Assembly (NCBI RefSeq): GCF_016820575.1
Contig: NZ_JAEMQH010000005.1
Span: 1 to 64,000, forward strand
Length of the DNA: 64,000 nt
Direction of reading: 5' to 3'
DNA from: Marinobacter sediminum
GTDB lineage: Bacteria > Pseudomonadota > Gammaproteobacteria > Pseudomonadales > Oleiphilaceae
Program-made: the position numbers and the translations under genes
Notes under the pieces: model-generated
The model's input: the letters and a program-made list of their open reading frames with translations, nothing else
The model's database searches: none
Told to the model about the DNA's origin: nothing
Part shown: piece after piece, positions 9,734 to 18,445 of the stretch
Position numbering within the stretch: the stretch's first letter is position 1
Layout: every line of letters begins with the position of its first letter

Positions 9734-11908
9734 GTGTCGTCTATCGCCCGAATCGCCCTGAACCGACCACTGAGACGGCTCTTTGATTACCGCATTCCGG
9801 AGGGGCTATCACTGACCCCGGGGCAAAGGGTGCAAATCCCATTCGGTCGGCAACAGGCCACCGGCCTGGTCGTCGACACGAACGTTCAGCCCCCTGAGGG
9901 CATAACAATCAAGCCGGTCAGTTCGGCAGCGGAAAACTGGCCAGCCCTGCCTGCGGAAACGTTCAGACTGCTCAGCTGGGCCAGCGACTATTACCAACAT
10001 CCTCTAGGCGAATGCCTGTTCACGGCACTCCCGACAGCGCTGAGGCGAGGACGACCCGCCAAGGAAAAACCCAAAGTGTGGTGGATCGCGACCGGCTCAC
10101 CCGACACACTGCCCCCCAATGCCCGCAAACAAAAGGCCTTGCTGGCCTGGCTTGCAGAGAAACCGGACGGGGTTCCGGAAGAAGAGATCACCCAAGCAGG
10201 CTACACCCGCGCCCAGATCAAGGCACTTGAGGACAAGCAGTTAATAGCGGTGGTTAGTCATGACACCGGGCACCAATCAATCACATCCCCGGAAGCCCAT
10301 CAGCGAACGCCACAACTTTCGCCCGCTCAGCAAGCGACTGTCAGCCAGCTAGCACGCCCCAGCGATGGCTTTGGCGCGTCTCTCCTGTATGGCATTACCG
10401 GAAGCGGAAAAACCGAACTCTACCTTCATTATTTAAAAACCAACCTGGAGGCAGAGCAACAGGCCCTGGTACTGGTGCCGGAAATCAACCTTACGCCGCA
10501 GACCGTCGCACGCTTCAGGCACTATTTTGGCGACCGCATAGTGGTCTGGCACTCCGCACTGAACGATGGCGAACGACTGTCCACCTGGCTGAAAATTCGA
10601 AACGGTGAGCCGGTCATTCTAATTGGCACCCGTTCTGCAGTAGTGCTGCCCTTTACCAAGCTAAAAGCCATCATTGTCGATGAAGAACACGACAGCTCCT
10701 ACAAACAGGGAGAAGGTTTTCGCTACTCCGCCAGAGACATGGCGGTGTATCGGGCCCACCTGAACGCGTGCCCGGTGATACTTGGCTCAGCAACCCCCTC
10801 CCTGGAGTCGTATCACAACGCCCAACAGCAAAAATACCAGCTGATACGCCTGGAGGAGCGGGCGGGCAACGCCCTGCCCCCAACCATCAGCCTTCTGGAT
10901 ATTCGCTCCCGACCTCTGGAAGGAGGGTTGTCCCAGCCAGCGCTTGAAGCCATCAGGCAAACCATTGATAGCGGCCAGCAAGCCTTGGTGTTTGTAAATC
11001 GTCGAGGATTTGCGCCGGTCATGATGTGCTTTGACTGCGGCCACATGGTCGAGTGCCCCCGATGCGACACCCGCCTGACCTATCATCGCCGCGATCGCGC
11101 CATGCGCTGCCACCATTGCGATTATCAGGCAGCCGCCACGAAACACTGCCCAAAATGCGAGAGCGATGCTTTCAAACCGGTCGGCCAGGGTACCGAGCGG
11201 ACCGAGGACATTCTTGCCGCCACCTTCCCCGACACCCCCATCGTGCGGGTTGACCGGGACAGCACCCAGCGCAAGGGCAGCATCCAGAAAATCCTCGACA
11301 CCGTGAATACCGGCAAACCGTGTGTATTGGTCGGCACACAGATGCTGGCCAAGGGCCATGACTTTCCGGGCGTCACCCTGGTGGTGGTGGTTAATGCCGA
11401 CGGCGGCCTGTTCAGCGTCGACTTTCGGGCACCGGAACAGCTGCTCCAGACCCTCCTGCAAGTGAGCGGCCGGGCGGGACGAGGCCTGGTGCCCGGCAAG
11501 GTATTGGTTCAAACCTGCCACAGCGATCATCCCCTGCTGCAAACCCTTTGCAAGGGCCGGTACCTGGACATGGCCGATCAATTACTCGCAGAGCGCGAAA
11601 CCGGGCAGTTCCCGCCCTTCCGCGCGATGGCCATTTTCCGGGCCGAAGCCGACACCATGGAGCAGGGACTCCAACTACTGGACTCGATTAAGCCACTGGC
11701 TCAGGCACCGGGTATCGACGTCTGGGGCCCGCTTCCGGCACTGATCGCCCGCCGCGCTGACCGGCACCGCTCTCAGCTCATTCTGAACGCCGATAATAGA
11801 AAGCGACTGAACGTCCTGCTGAAAGACATCTGCAACCAACTGGACCAACGCAAGCTCCAGGGCAAGGTGAAGTGGATGATTGATGTTGATCCGCAGGAAA
11901 CTGGGTAA
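9734..11908 (+). CDS. priA: Primosomal replication restart helicase PriA
   Basis: PriA binds stalled or repaired replication forks and reloads the replisome. The 724-residue product has an N-terminal DNA-binding region (1-200), a Walker A motif GITGSGKT (220-227), a DEEH box (316-319) and four CxxC-type zinc pairs (432/435, 441/444, 459/462, 472/475), followed by the second helicase half with GTQMLAKGHDF. All family residues are present and the length fits E. coli PriA (732). It starts at GTG with GGAG six bases upstream. It is divergent from rpmE, a neighbourhood common in gammaproteobacteria. Confidence 0.97.
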   Translation: MSSIARIALNRPLRRLFDYRIPEGLSLTPGQRVQIPFGRQQATGLVVDTNVQPPEGITIKPVSSAAENWPALPAETFRLLSWASDYYQHPLGECLFTALPTALRRGRPAKEKPKVWWIATGSPDTLPPNARKQKALLAWLAEKPDGVPEEEITQAGYTRAQIKALEDKQLIAVVSHDTGHQSITSPEAHQRTPQLSPAQQATVSQLARPSDGFGASLLYGITGSGKTELYLHYLKTNLEAEQQALVLVPEINLTPQTVARFRHYFGDRIVVWHSALNDGERLSTWLKIRNGEPVILIGTRSAVVLPFTKLKAIIVDEEHDSSYKQGEGFRYSARDMAVYRAHLNACPVILGSATPSLESYHNAQQQKYQLIRLEERAGNALPPTISLLDIRSRPLEGGLSQPALEAIRQTIDSGQQALVFVNRRGFAPVMMCFDCGHMVECPRCDTRLTYHRRDRAMRCHHCDYQAAATKHCPKCESDAFKPVGQGTERTEDILAATFPDTPIVRVDRDSTQRKGSIQKILDTVNTGKPCVLVGTQMLAKGHDFPGVTLVVVVNADGGLFSVDFRAPEQLLQTLLQVSGRAGRGLVPGKVLVQTCHSDHPLLQTLCKGRYLDMADQLLAERETGQFPPFRAMAIFRAEADTMEQGLQLLDSIKPLAQAPGIDVWGPLPALIARRADRHRSQLILNADNRKRLNVLLKDICNQLDQRKLQGKVKWMIDVDPQETG

Positions 11909-11964
11909 GCCTTCAAAAATCAGACACTTTTCACATTATTTGACACTGCGACGCCGCCTTCCGA

Positions 11965-11992
11965 TTTGCATATTTTAGCCATGTGCTAAGAT
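11965..11992 (+). promoter_or_regulatory. Candidate promoter of the Ig-like lipoprotein gene
   Basis: TTTGCA (11965-11970) and TAAGAT (11987-11992) are separated by 16 bases, and TGC just before the -10 gives an extended -10. It lies about 115 bases before the ATG. Downstream, GTGATT (12037-12042) and AATCAC (12055-12060) form an inverted repeat in the predicted leader. This is an inference from motif matching only. Confidence 0.4.
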
Positions 11993-12106
11993 CCAATTAG
12001 TATATTAACCTTTATTTAATTGCAGAAATCATATATGTGATTCTCACGCAGGGAAATCACGTTATGGATAGCCGCAACACCCAAATGGAAAACATGGAGA
12101 TTGGAT

Positions 12107-13849
12107 ATGTCAGGGAAATTCCTTGCGCGAACGTCCGTATTGACGCTTGCATTCACACTTGCTGCCTGCGGCGGGGATGATGGGTCCAGCCCGATTGTGA
12201 ACGTTGGATCTAGTGGGTCAAGTTCCCAAAGCGGAACATCCGAAGACTCATCAACTGATGGGACCGCGTCCAGCGCCTCTGTGGCTCTTGGAACTGGATC
12301 AGATGCTTCATTTGTCGAAGGGCAAATTGACGCAGCTACCAGAAGCATCAGCGCGGGAGGGATCACCACACTTGCAGTTTCTGCTGTAGATGCCGGAAAC
12401 GGAAATCAGTTGATGGCAGGCACTGAAACAGAAATTACTTTTACTTCGCGATGCATTTCCTCCGGCGAATCATTAATAAACAGTCCCGCGTCAACTACGT
12501 CGGGACTTGTTGAGGTCGAGTACGAAGCCAACGGCTGTGCTGGCGATGACACAATAAAGGCTCTTGGCCCAGATAACTCAACAGCACAAATCACTCTCAA
12601 CATTGCCCAAGCATTTGCGTACAACTTGATTGGCAACACACCTGAACCAAACTCTATCGCACCATCAGGCAATGCAACTTCCGCACGACCAAGCAACTCA
12701 GTCGTATCTTTTAATGTCGTTGACGAGACCGGCAACCCGGTAAAAGGAGCTGATGTTACTTTCGCCCTCAGCTACTCAAGCCAGGCAAACTCGAGCACGG
12801 AAGATGTTCGCCTCGAGAATACTTCGACAACCTCGGGATCCGGCGGAACAGCTCGGACACGAGTGATTGCAGGAGAGCAAAATACCGTCGTTCGGGTTAT
12901 TGCCACCATCCAGCGGGAAGATGGCAGCACTGCCTCAACCATTTCATCGCCAATTTCCATCAATGCCTTCGTACCCGACCAAGACAGCTTTTCCATGAGC
13001 ATCGATAAGTTCATGCCAAATGCTCAGTTTCACAACAATGAAAAGGTAACGATTACGATCAACGCCGCAGACCGCTTCAACAACAACAATCTGGAAGGAA
13101 ATACTGTAGTCGCCTTTACCACTACAGGCGGATCGATAGAAAACTACTGCGTTCTTGACGCTAGCGGCGTCTGCACTGTCACCTGGACCAGTACTGATCC
13201 ACGCCCTGCCAGTGGGCGAGTTGCGATCTTGGCTCGTTCTGTCGGTGATGAAAGCTTTCGTGACCTAAATAGCAACGATGAATTCGATGACGGAGAATTT
13301 GTTTCAGACTCTTCGATCACTTTTGAAGCGGGAGAAGCCTATATGGACTTCACGACAGACGGATCGTTCACCGCGGGCTCTGACCAATTTTTCGACGACA
13401 ATGGCAACAGTTCCTACGATGCCCCCAATGGGACCTACGACGGGTCCGGGTGCCTTAATCAAGGAACCCAAAATTGCACCGAAGGCCCAGTGACGATCTG
13501 GGATCAAGCCTATATCGTCATGGCCAGCGACGCAGGCATACAAGCTGTGCTTGCGCCATCTGGCAACCCAGACGAGTATTGCGTTACCGCGAGCGGGGCC
13601 ACTGCCGGAGGCCAGAGAGTTCCTCTGCCAACAGACACCTCAATAGCATTTTCAATCGAGGACGGGGAGATCATATCGTCCACCCCCGATTATGCTGTGG
13701 AAAACTCATACGTTGCAGCTAACGAAATTTCGCAATGCATTCGGGCAGGACAAGACGATGACCTGGGAACAACTCCGAGGCTGACCGTCACTCTCACGCC
13801 TCCTTCACCGTACGGAGGAGCCCCCATAGAACGATCAATCACCCTTTGA
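12107..13849 (+). CDS. Ig-like (Big_1-type) surface lipoprotein, function unknown
   Basis: The 580-residue product is a predicted exported lipoprotein: the signal ends in lipobox LAAC (Cys21), and Gly at +2 favours the outer membrane. A Ser/Thr/Gly-rich linker (about 25-60) is followed by repeated beta domains. The first (about 65-165) has a cysteine pair (CISSG, GCAGDDTI). The second (about 190-290) contains the Big_1-like run DETGNPVKGADVTF. The third (about 300-395) is followed by two Asp/Asn-rich, calcium-site-like segments (DLNSNDEFDDGE and DDNGNSSYD). I chose the ATG at 12107 because GGAG lies seven bases upstream; a TTG sits two codons earlier. It is monocistronic, between priA and argS. 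A role in adhesion or the cell surface is a guess; Ig-fold proteins of this type have no common function. Confidence 0.8.
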   Translation: MSGKFLARTSVLTLAFTLAACGGDDGSSPIVNVGSSGSSSQSGTSEDSSTDGTASSASVALGTGSDASFVEGQIDAATRSISAGGITTLAVSAVDAGNGNQLMAGTETEITFTSRCISSGESLINSPASTTSGLVEVEYEANGCAGDDTIKALGPDNSTAQITLNIAQAFAYNLIGNTPEPNSIAPSGNATSARPSNSVVSFNVVDETGNPVKGADVTFALSYSSQANSSTEDVRLENTSTTSGSGGTARTRVIAGEQNTVVRVIATIQREDGSTASTISSPISINAFVPDQDSFSMSIDKFMPNAQFHNNEKVTITINAADRFNNNNLEGNTVVAFTTTGGSIENYCVLDASGVCTVTWTSTDPRPASGRVAILARSVGDESFRDLNSNDEFDDGEFVSDSSITFEAGEAYMDFTTDGSFTAGSDQFFDDNGNSSYDAPNGTYDGSGCLNQGTQNCTEGPVTIWDQAYIVMASDAGIQAVLAPSGNPDEYCVTASGATAGGQRVPLPTDTSIAFSIEDGEIISSTPDYAVENSYVAANEISQCIRAGQDDDLGTTPRLTVTLTPPSPYGGAPIERSITL

Positions 13850-13850
13850 A

Positions 13851-13879
13851 AAAAAGCCCGGCATCAGCCGGGCTTTTTG
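13851..13879 (+). terminator. Terminator of the Ig-like lipoprotein gene
   Basis: An 8-bp stem AGCCCGGC (13855-13862) / GCCGGGCT (13867-13874) has a four-base loop, is followed by a T run, and starts six bases after the stop codon. Confidence 0.92.
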
Positions 13880-13976
13880 CTTGCAACGCCAGTTTCCGCG
13901 ATAATACCCGGCTCCTATTTTCAGCGGGCTCTCTGCCCTAACGCCAATTCTCCAGTAAACCGAGTCATTCGACAGC

Positions 13977-15662
13977 ATGAAAGAGACCGTTTCCGATCTG
14001 CTCCAGTCCGCACTGGCCGCCCTGCAATCCGAGGGCACTCTGCCTGCAGACCAGGCCTTCACGCCCCAAGTAGGCAACACCAAGGACAAGTCGCACGGGG
14101 ATTACGCCTGCAACATAGCCCTGGTAGCCTCAAAAGCGGCGGGCTGCCCGCCCCGGAAGCTGGCCGAAGCGCTGATCGAGAAGCTGCCGAAAAGTGATGC
14201 TGTCCATAAGGTGAAGATTGCTGGCCCGGGCTTTATTAACTTCTTCATGAGCACCGCCAGCGCGTTCGAAGTAGTGAACACCATCCTCGAGCAGTCCACG
14301 CAGTTTGGTCGCAACCAGACTGGCCAAGGCGAGAAAGTGCAAGTGGAGTTCGTTTCGGCCAACCCCACCGGGCCTCTGCACGTTGGCCACGGTCGCGGTG
14401 CGGCGATCGGCGATTGCCTGTGCCGACTGCTCGAGGCCAACGGGTACCAGGTAACCCGCGAATTCTACTACAACGACGCTGGCGCCCAGATCAACAATCT
14501 GGCGCTGTCTGTGCAGTCCCGAGTGAAAGGTCTGACGCCTGAAGATGACAGCTGGCCCGCCGATGGCTACCGCGGCGCCTACATCGTCGACGTCGCCAAC
14601 GCCTACCTGGCCGGCGAAACGGTCACAGCGGACGATCGTGAAGTCACCGCCAAAGCTGACCCTGAGGACCAGGATGCGATTCGTGAGTTCGCCGTCGCCT
14701 ATCTGCGCCGGGAGCAGGATCTCGACCTGAAAGCCTTTGGCGTGCACTTTGACGTGTATTTCCTGGAATCCTCACTGTACGAGGAAGGCAAGGTGGAGTC
14801 TGCGGTAAAGCGCCTGCGGGAAAACGGCTACACCTATGAGCATGATGGCGCCATGTGGCTGAAGACCACAGAATTTGGCGATGACAAGGATCGAGTCATG
14901 CGCAAGAAGGACGGTGGCTACACCTACTTCCTGCCGGATGTGGCTTACCACCTGGACAAGTGGCAGCGTGGTTTCTCCACAGTCATCAATGAACAGGGTG
15001 CAGACCACCACTCTACCGTGACCCGGGTACGTGCCGGATTGCAGGCGTTGGACGCCGGTATTCCGAAAGGCTGGCCGGATTATGTTCTGCACCAGATGGT
15101 GATGGTGACCCGCTCAGGCCAGGAAGTGAAAATTTCCAAGCGCGCAGGCAGCTATGTCACAGTCAGGGACCTGATCGATGAAGTGGGTCGGGATGCCACC
15201 CGGTTTTTCCTGGCGGCACGACGGGTTGACTCCCAGTTGACCTTCGATATCGATCTGGCGCGCTCGCAGACCAATGAAAACCCGGTGTATTACATTCAGT
15301 ATGCCCATGCCCGGATCTGCAGTGTCCTGCGGAAACTGTCGGAAGAGGGCGTTCAACGGGGGCTCAACGAGTGTGTTGGCGACTTGTCCTTACTGACCCT
15401 CGACGAGGAAAAGGACCTGGCCAACCAACTGGCCAAATACCCGGAACTGATTGCGAACTCGGCGGCCCAACGTGAACCGCACCACCTGACGCATTACTTG
15501 CGGGAGCTGGCTGGCCAGTTCCACACTTATTACAACGCCCACAAGGTGCTGATTGAGGATACCGCTGTTCGCGATGCCCGCGTCAGCCTCTACCTCGCCG
15601 TCCGCCAGGTGATTGCCAACGGGCTCGACCTGCTGGGTGTCAGCGCTCCGGAAGAGATGTAA
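13977..15662 (+). CDS. argS: Arginyl-tRNA synthetase
   Basis: This class I synthetase charges tRNA-Arg with arginine in the cytoplasm. The 561-residue product has the N-terminal additional domain (about 1-110), the HIGH-equivalent HVGH (135-138) inside [11 protein letters not shown], the KMSKS-equivalent KISKR (385-389) and the C-terminal anticodon-binding DALR domain (about 440-561). E. coli ArgS has 577 residues, so it is full length. It is followed nine bases later by a SPOR-domain gene and then hslVU, the usual gammaproteobacterial order. Confidence 0.97.
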   Translation: MKETVSDLLQSALAALQSEGTLPADQAFTPQVGNTKDKSHGDYACNIALVASKAAGCPPRKLAEALIEKLPKSDAVHKVKIAGPGFINFFMSTASAFEVVNTILEQSTQFGRNQTGQGEKVQVEFVSANPTGPLHVGHGRGAAIGDCLCRLLEANGYQVTREFYYNDAGAQINNLALSVQSRVKGLTPEDDSWPADGYRGAYIVDVANAYLAGETVTADDREVTAKADPEDQDAIREFAVAYLRREQDLDLKAFGVHFDVYFLESSLYEEGKVESAVKRLRENGYTYEHDGAMWLKTTEFGDDKDRVMRKKDGGYTYFLPDVAYHLDKWQRGFSTVINEQGADHHSTVTRVRAGLQALDAGIPKGWPDYVLHQMVMVTRSGQEVKISKRAGSYVTVRDLIDEVGRDATRFFLAARRVDSQLTFDIDLARSQTNENPVYYIQYAHARICSVLRKLSEEGVQRGLNECVGDLSLLTLDEEKDLANQLAKYPELIANSAAQREPHHLTHYLRELAGQFHTYYNAHKVLIEDTAVRDARVSLYLAVRQVIANGLDLLGVSAPEEM

Positions 15663-15671
15663 GCAACCATC

Positions 15672-16316
15672 ATGGCCCGAGATTACGCGCGAAAGAACCG
15701 GTCAACTGCTGCTTCAGCAACGCCGCGAAAAAAGGCGGCAAAGCCTGCGCCGAAACGAAGCAGCCGGCCCAAGCCGGCTGCACCTGCACGCTCGCAGCAC
15801 GGCGGACTTTCGGTTAAGTGGATTTTCTCCCTGGCCGCGGTAGGCGGGTTCATCGGCTTTATCGTGTATCTCAATTCCCTGCCTGCAAGCGGGCCGCAAC
15901 CATCAGCTGAGGCGCCGGCAACCGAAACGCACCAGACCCAGCGCCCGGCCGAAACCGCAAAGGCAACAGAGAAGGAAAAGAAGCCCGGCTTTCGCTTCTA
16001 TGAAATGCTGCCAGAATCGGAGGTGGTGCCACCCAAGGTGGAGGAATATACCCCTGGCCCGGCGAAGCAGGACTTCAACTACCTGGTGCAATCCGGTTCT
16101 TTCCGGCAAAAAGGCGATGCCGAACGCCAGCGCGCCCAGATTGCCTTCCAGGGCCTGCGTGCGAGCGTGCAGCGCATTGACCTGGATAGCGGCTCAGTCT
16201 GGTATCGAGTCAATGTCGGCCCGTTTAGCTCCCGCAGTCAAATGAACTCCGCTATCGACAAGCTGGTTTCCATCAATATCCAGCCCCTGATCCGGAAAAT
16301 TCCGAAAGAAGGTTAA
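15672..16316 (+). CDS. ftsN: SPOR-domain cell division protein, FtsN-like
   Basis: The 214-residue bitopic membrane protein has a very basic, Pro/Ala/Lys-rich cytoplasmic tail (1-47), one membrane segment (about 49-67), a low-complexity periplasmic linker and a SPOR domain (about 135-210) that would bind denuded septal glycan. This layout and its place between argS and hslV match FtsN, the late divisome activator of FtsQLB and FtsWI. The essential helix region of E. coli FtsN is too variable to confirm by eye, so another SPOR protein remains possible, but synteny favours FtsN. Confidence 0.85.
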   Translation: MARDYARKNRSTAASATPRKKAAKPAPKRSSRPKPAAPARSQHGGLSVKWIFSLAAVGGFIGFIVYLNSLPASGPQPSAEAPATETHQTQRPAETAKATEKEKKPGFRFYEMLPESEVVPPKVEEYTPGPAKQDFNYLVQSGSFRQKGDAERQRAQIAFQGLRASVQRIDLDSGSVWYRVNVGPFSSRSQMNSAIDKLVSINIQPLIRKIPKEG

Positions 16317-16332
16317 CCCGAAGCGCTCAGAA

Positions 16333-16435
16333 GGCCGTGCGCAGAGCCTTGCGAGACCGTGCGGAGCCAAGGATGGCGGAGCCGAGCGTACAGGGACGTA
16401 TTTACAGCGTGTTTCGCAAGGCTCTGCGCACGGCC
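16333..16435. repeat. Long perfect inverted repeat (22-bp arms)
   Basis: The arms at 16333-16354 and 16414-16435 are exact reverse complements, and three more pairs (one G-T) extend the stem inward. The 53-59-base loop carries GGATGGCGGAGCCGAGCG and CAGGGACGTATTTACAGCG. There is no T run and no coding frame. It fills most of the ftsN-hslV gap. It looks like a dispersed intergenic palindrome (REP-like) rather than a terminator, and may partly insulate hslVU from argS-ftsN transcription. Confidence 0.85.
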
Positions 16436-16448
16436 AACACGCTCCCCA

Positions 16449-16476
16449 CTTGAATTCTCCCCCCAAGCCTCCATAA
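16449..16476 (+). promoter_or_regulatory. Predicted sigma-32 (RpoH) heat-shock promoter of hslVU
   Basis: CTTGAA (16449-16454), a 14-base spacer and CTCCATAA (16469-16476) match the sigma-32 consensus CTTGAAA / CCCCATnT closely. The predicted start site near 16483 leaves a leader of about 33 bases. HslVU is a classic RpoH target, which supports the call. Confidence 0.65.
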
Positions 16477-16515
16477 CTGCTCAATACCGATTTCAATCAG
16501 GCAATTGGAGCCCAA

Positions 16516-17046
16516 ATGACTACGATACTTTCGGTTCGGCGCGATGACGAAGTTGCCATGGGTGGCGACGGCCAGGTTTCCCTGGGCAACACCGTGATGA
16601 AAGGCAACGCCCGAAAAGTGCGCCGCCTATACAACGGTAAAGTAGTTGCCGGATTCGCGGGCGGTACAGCCGATGCCTTTACCCTATTTGAGCGCTTTGA
16701 AGCTCAGCTGGAGAAGCATCAGGGCAACCTGACCCGAGCGGCAGTGGAACTGGCGAAGGATTGGCGAACGGACCGTGCCCTGCGCAAACTCGAAGCCCTG
16801 CTTGCAGTGGCGGACAAGACCGCATCGTTGATCATCACCGGTAACGGCGATGTCATTGAGCCTGAGCAGGGCTTGATTGCCATTGGTTCCGGCGGCCCAT
16901 TCGCCCAGGCGTCAGCGCGGGCACTGCTAGAGAACACCGATCTGTCGGCTCACGAAGTGGTCGAAAAGGGCCTGGATATTGCCGCCGACATCTGCATTTA
17001 CACGAATCACAATCGCACCCTCGAAGTGCTGTCCACCAACGACTGA
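16516..17046 (+). CDS. hslV: ATP-dependent protease peptidase subunit HslV (ClpQ)
   Basis: HslV is the proteasome-like peptidase of the cytoplasmic HslUV protease that degrades heat-damaged and regulatory proteins. The 176-residue product begins MTTILSVRR; after Met removal Thr2 is the N-terminal nucleophile. The GDGQ, GNTVMKG and [14 protein letters not shown] blocks match E. coli HslV almost exactly, and the length is the same. It precedes hslU by 12 bases in one operon behind a heat-shock-type promoter. Confidence 0.98.
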   Translation: MTTILSVRRDDEVAMGGDGQVSLGNTVMKGNARKVRRLYNGKVVAGFAGGTADAFTLFERFEAQLEKHQGNLTRAAVELAKDWRTDRALRKLEALLAVADKTASLIITGNGDVIEPEQGLIAIGSGGPFAQASARALLENTDLSAHEVVEKGLDIAADICIYTNHNRTLEVLSTND

Positions 17047-17058
17047 TCCGGAGCGACC

Positions 17059-18387
17059 ATGTCTGCAATGACACCCCGTGAGATCGTTCACGAGCTGAAT
17101 AAACACATCGTGGGCCAGGACGAAGCCAAGCGGTCAGTGGCGATTGCCCTGAGAAACCGCTGGCGTCGGATGCAGCTCGATAGCAGCCTGCGCGATGAAA
17201 TCACGCCGAAGAACATCCTGATGATCGGCCCGACCGGCGTCGGTAAAACCGAAATCGCTCGCCGGCTGGCCAAGCTGGCTGATGCACCGTTCCTGAAGGT
17301 GGAAGCCACCAAGTTTACCGAGGTTGGTTACGTTGGCCGGGACGTTGAGTCTATTATTCGGGACCTGGCGGACATGGCCATCAAAATGCTGCGCGAGCAG
17401 GAAATGAAGCGCCATGACAACCGCGCCCTGGATGCTGCTGAAGATCGCATCCTCGACGCCCTGCTGCCCCCCGCCCGAGATTTCAAAGAGGACAGCCAGC
17501 GTCCGGATGACTCGTCCACTCGCCAGCTATTCCGCAAGAAACTGCGCGAAGGCGAACTGGACGACAAGGAAATAGAAATCGACCTGAGCAGCAGCAATGC
17601 CGGCGTGGAAATCATGGCACCTCCGGGCATGGAGGAGATGACCAACCAGCTGCAGAGCATGTTCTCCAACCTGTCATCCGACAAGCGTAAGACCCGGAAG
17701 ATGAAAGTCGCCGATGCGCTGAAGCGGGTAAAGGATGAAGAAGCGGCCAAACTGGTCAACGAAGAAGAGATCAAGCAGAAGGCCATTCAGGCGGTTGAGC
17801 AGAACGGCATTGTCTTTGTCGACGAAATCGACAAGGTAGCCAAGCGCTCGGAGAACACGTCATCCGACGTCTCCCGCGAGGGGGTCCAGCGAGACCTGCT
17901 GCCCCTGATCGAAGGCAGTACGGTCAGCACCAAGTACGGCTCGATCCGCACCGACCACATCCTGTTTATCGCGTCCGGCGCCTTCCACCTGTCGAAGCCG
18001 TCTGACCTGATTCCTGAGCTTCAGGGCCGGCTACCGATCCGGGTCGAGCTCAAGGCGCTCACGCCGGAGGATTTCAAACGCATCCTCACCGAGCCGGACG
18101 CATCTTTGGTGCAGCAGTACGTAGCCCTGATGGCAACCGAAGGGGTGCAGCTGAGCTTTGCCGAGGACGCCATTGCCCGCATTGCGGAAGTGGCCTACAA
18201 GGTGAACGAAACCACGGAAAATATCGGTGCGCGCAGACTGCATACCGTGCTTGAGCGGTTGCTGGAAAGCCTGTCATACGATGCTGGCGACAAGGTGACC
18301 GACGGCTTTGAGGTTACCGCGCAGTATGTGGATGAAAAACTCGGGGAACTGGCGGAGGACGAGGACCTGAGCCGGTTCATTCTGTAA
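17059..18387 (+). CDS. hslU: ATP-dependent protease ATPase subunit HslU (ClpY)
   Basis: HslU is the AAA+ unfoldase that feeds substrates into HslV. The 442-residue product (E. coli 443) has Walker A GPTGVGKT (57-64), Walker B with DEID (255-258), the GYVGRDVES pore loop (about 90-98), a charged I-domain (about 110-240) and a C-terminal helix ending in RFIL, the tail that inserts into HslV. It is the second gene of the hslVU operon. Confidence 0.98.
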   Translation: MSAMTPREIVHELNKHIVGQDEAKRSVAIALRNRWRRMQLDSSLRDEITPKNILMIGPTGVGKTEIARRLAKLADAPFLKVEATKFTEVGYVGRDVESIIRDLADMAIKMLREQEMKRHDNRALDAAEDRILDALLPPARDFKEDSQRPDDSSTRQLFRKKLREGELDDKEIEIDLSSSNAGVEIMAPPGMEEMTNQLQSMFSNLSSDKRKTRKMKVADALKRVKDEEAAKLVNEEEIKQKAIQAVEQNGIVFVDEIDKVAKRSENTSSDVSREGVQRDLLPLIEGSTVSTKYGSIRTDHILFIASGAFHLSKPSDLIPELQGRLPIRVELKALTPEDFKRILTEPDASLVQQYVALMATEGVQLSFAEDAIARIAEVAYKVNETTENIGARRLHTVLERLLESLSYDAGDKVTDGFEVTAQYVDEKLGELAEDEDLSRFIL

Positions 18388-18400
18388 CCGCTCAACGAAA

Positions 18401-18424
18401 CAGGGCACGGTGATCCGTGCCCTG
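18401..18424. terminator. Stem-loop between hslU and the patatin gene
   Basis: A perfect 10-bp stem CAGGGCACGG (18401-18410) / CCGTGCCCTG (18415-18424) has a four-base loop between two convergent genes. No real T run follows on either strand, so termination is likely but may need help from another factor. Confidence 0.65.
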
Positions 18425-18445
18425 TCCTAGTTCACAGCATCTGAA

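Noticed and set aside
10787..11581. A long minus-strand open frame (264 codons) inside priA
   Set aside because: It is a shadow of priA: the plus-strand product has complete helicase and zinc motifs, while the minus-strand translation has no domain signs.
12064..12179. A 38-codon frame starting at an ATG upstream of the Ig-like lipoprotein and overlapping its 5' end
   Set aside because: It overlaps a better-supported gene with a good ribosome site and lipoprotein signal, and its own translation shows no recognisable features.
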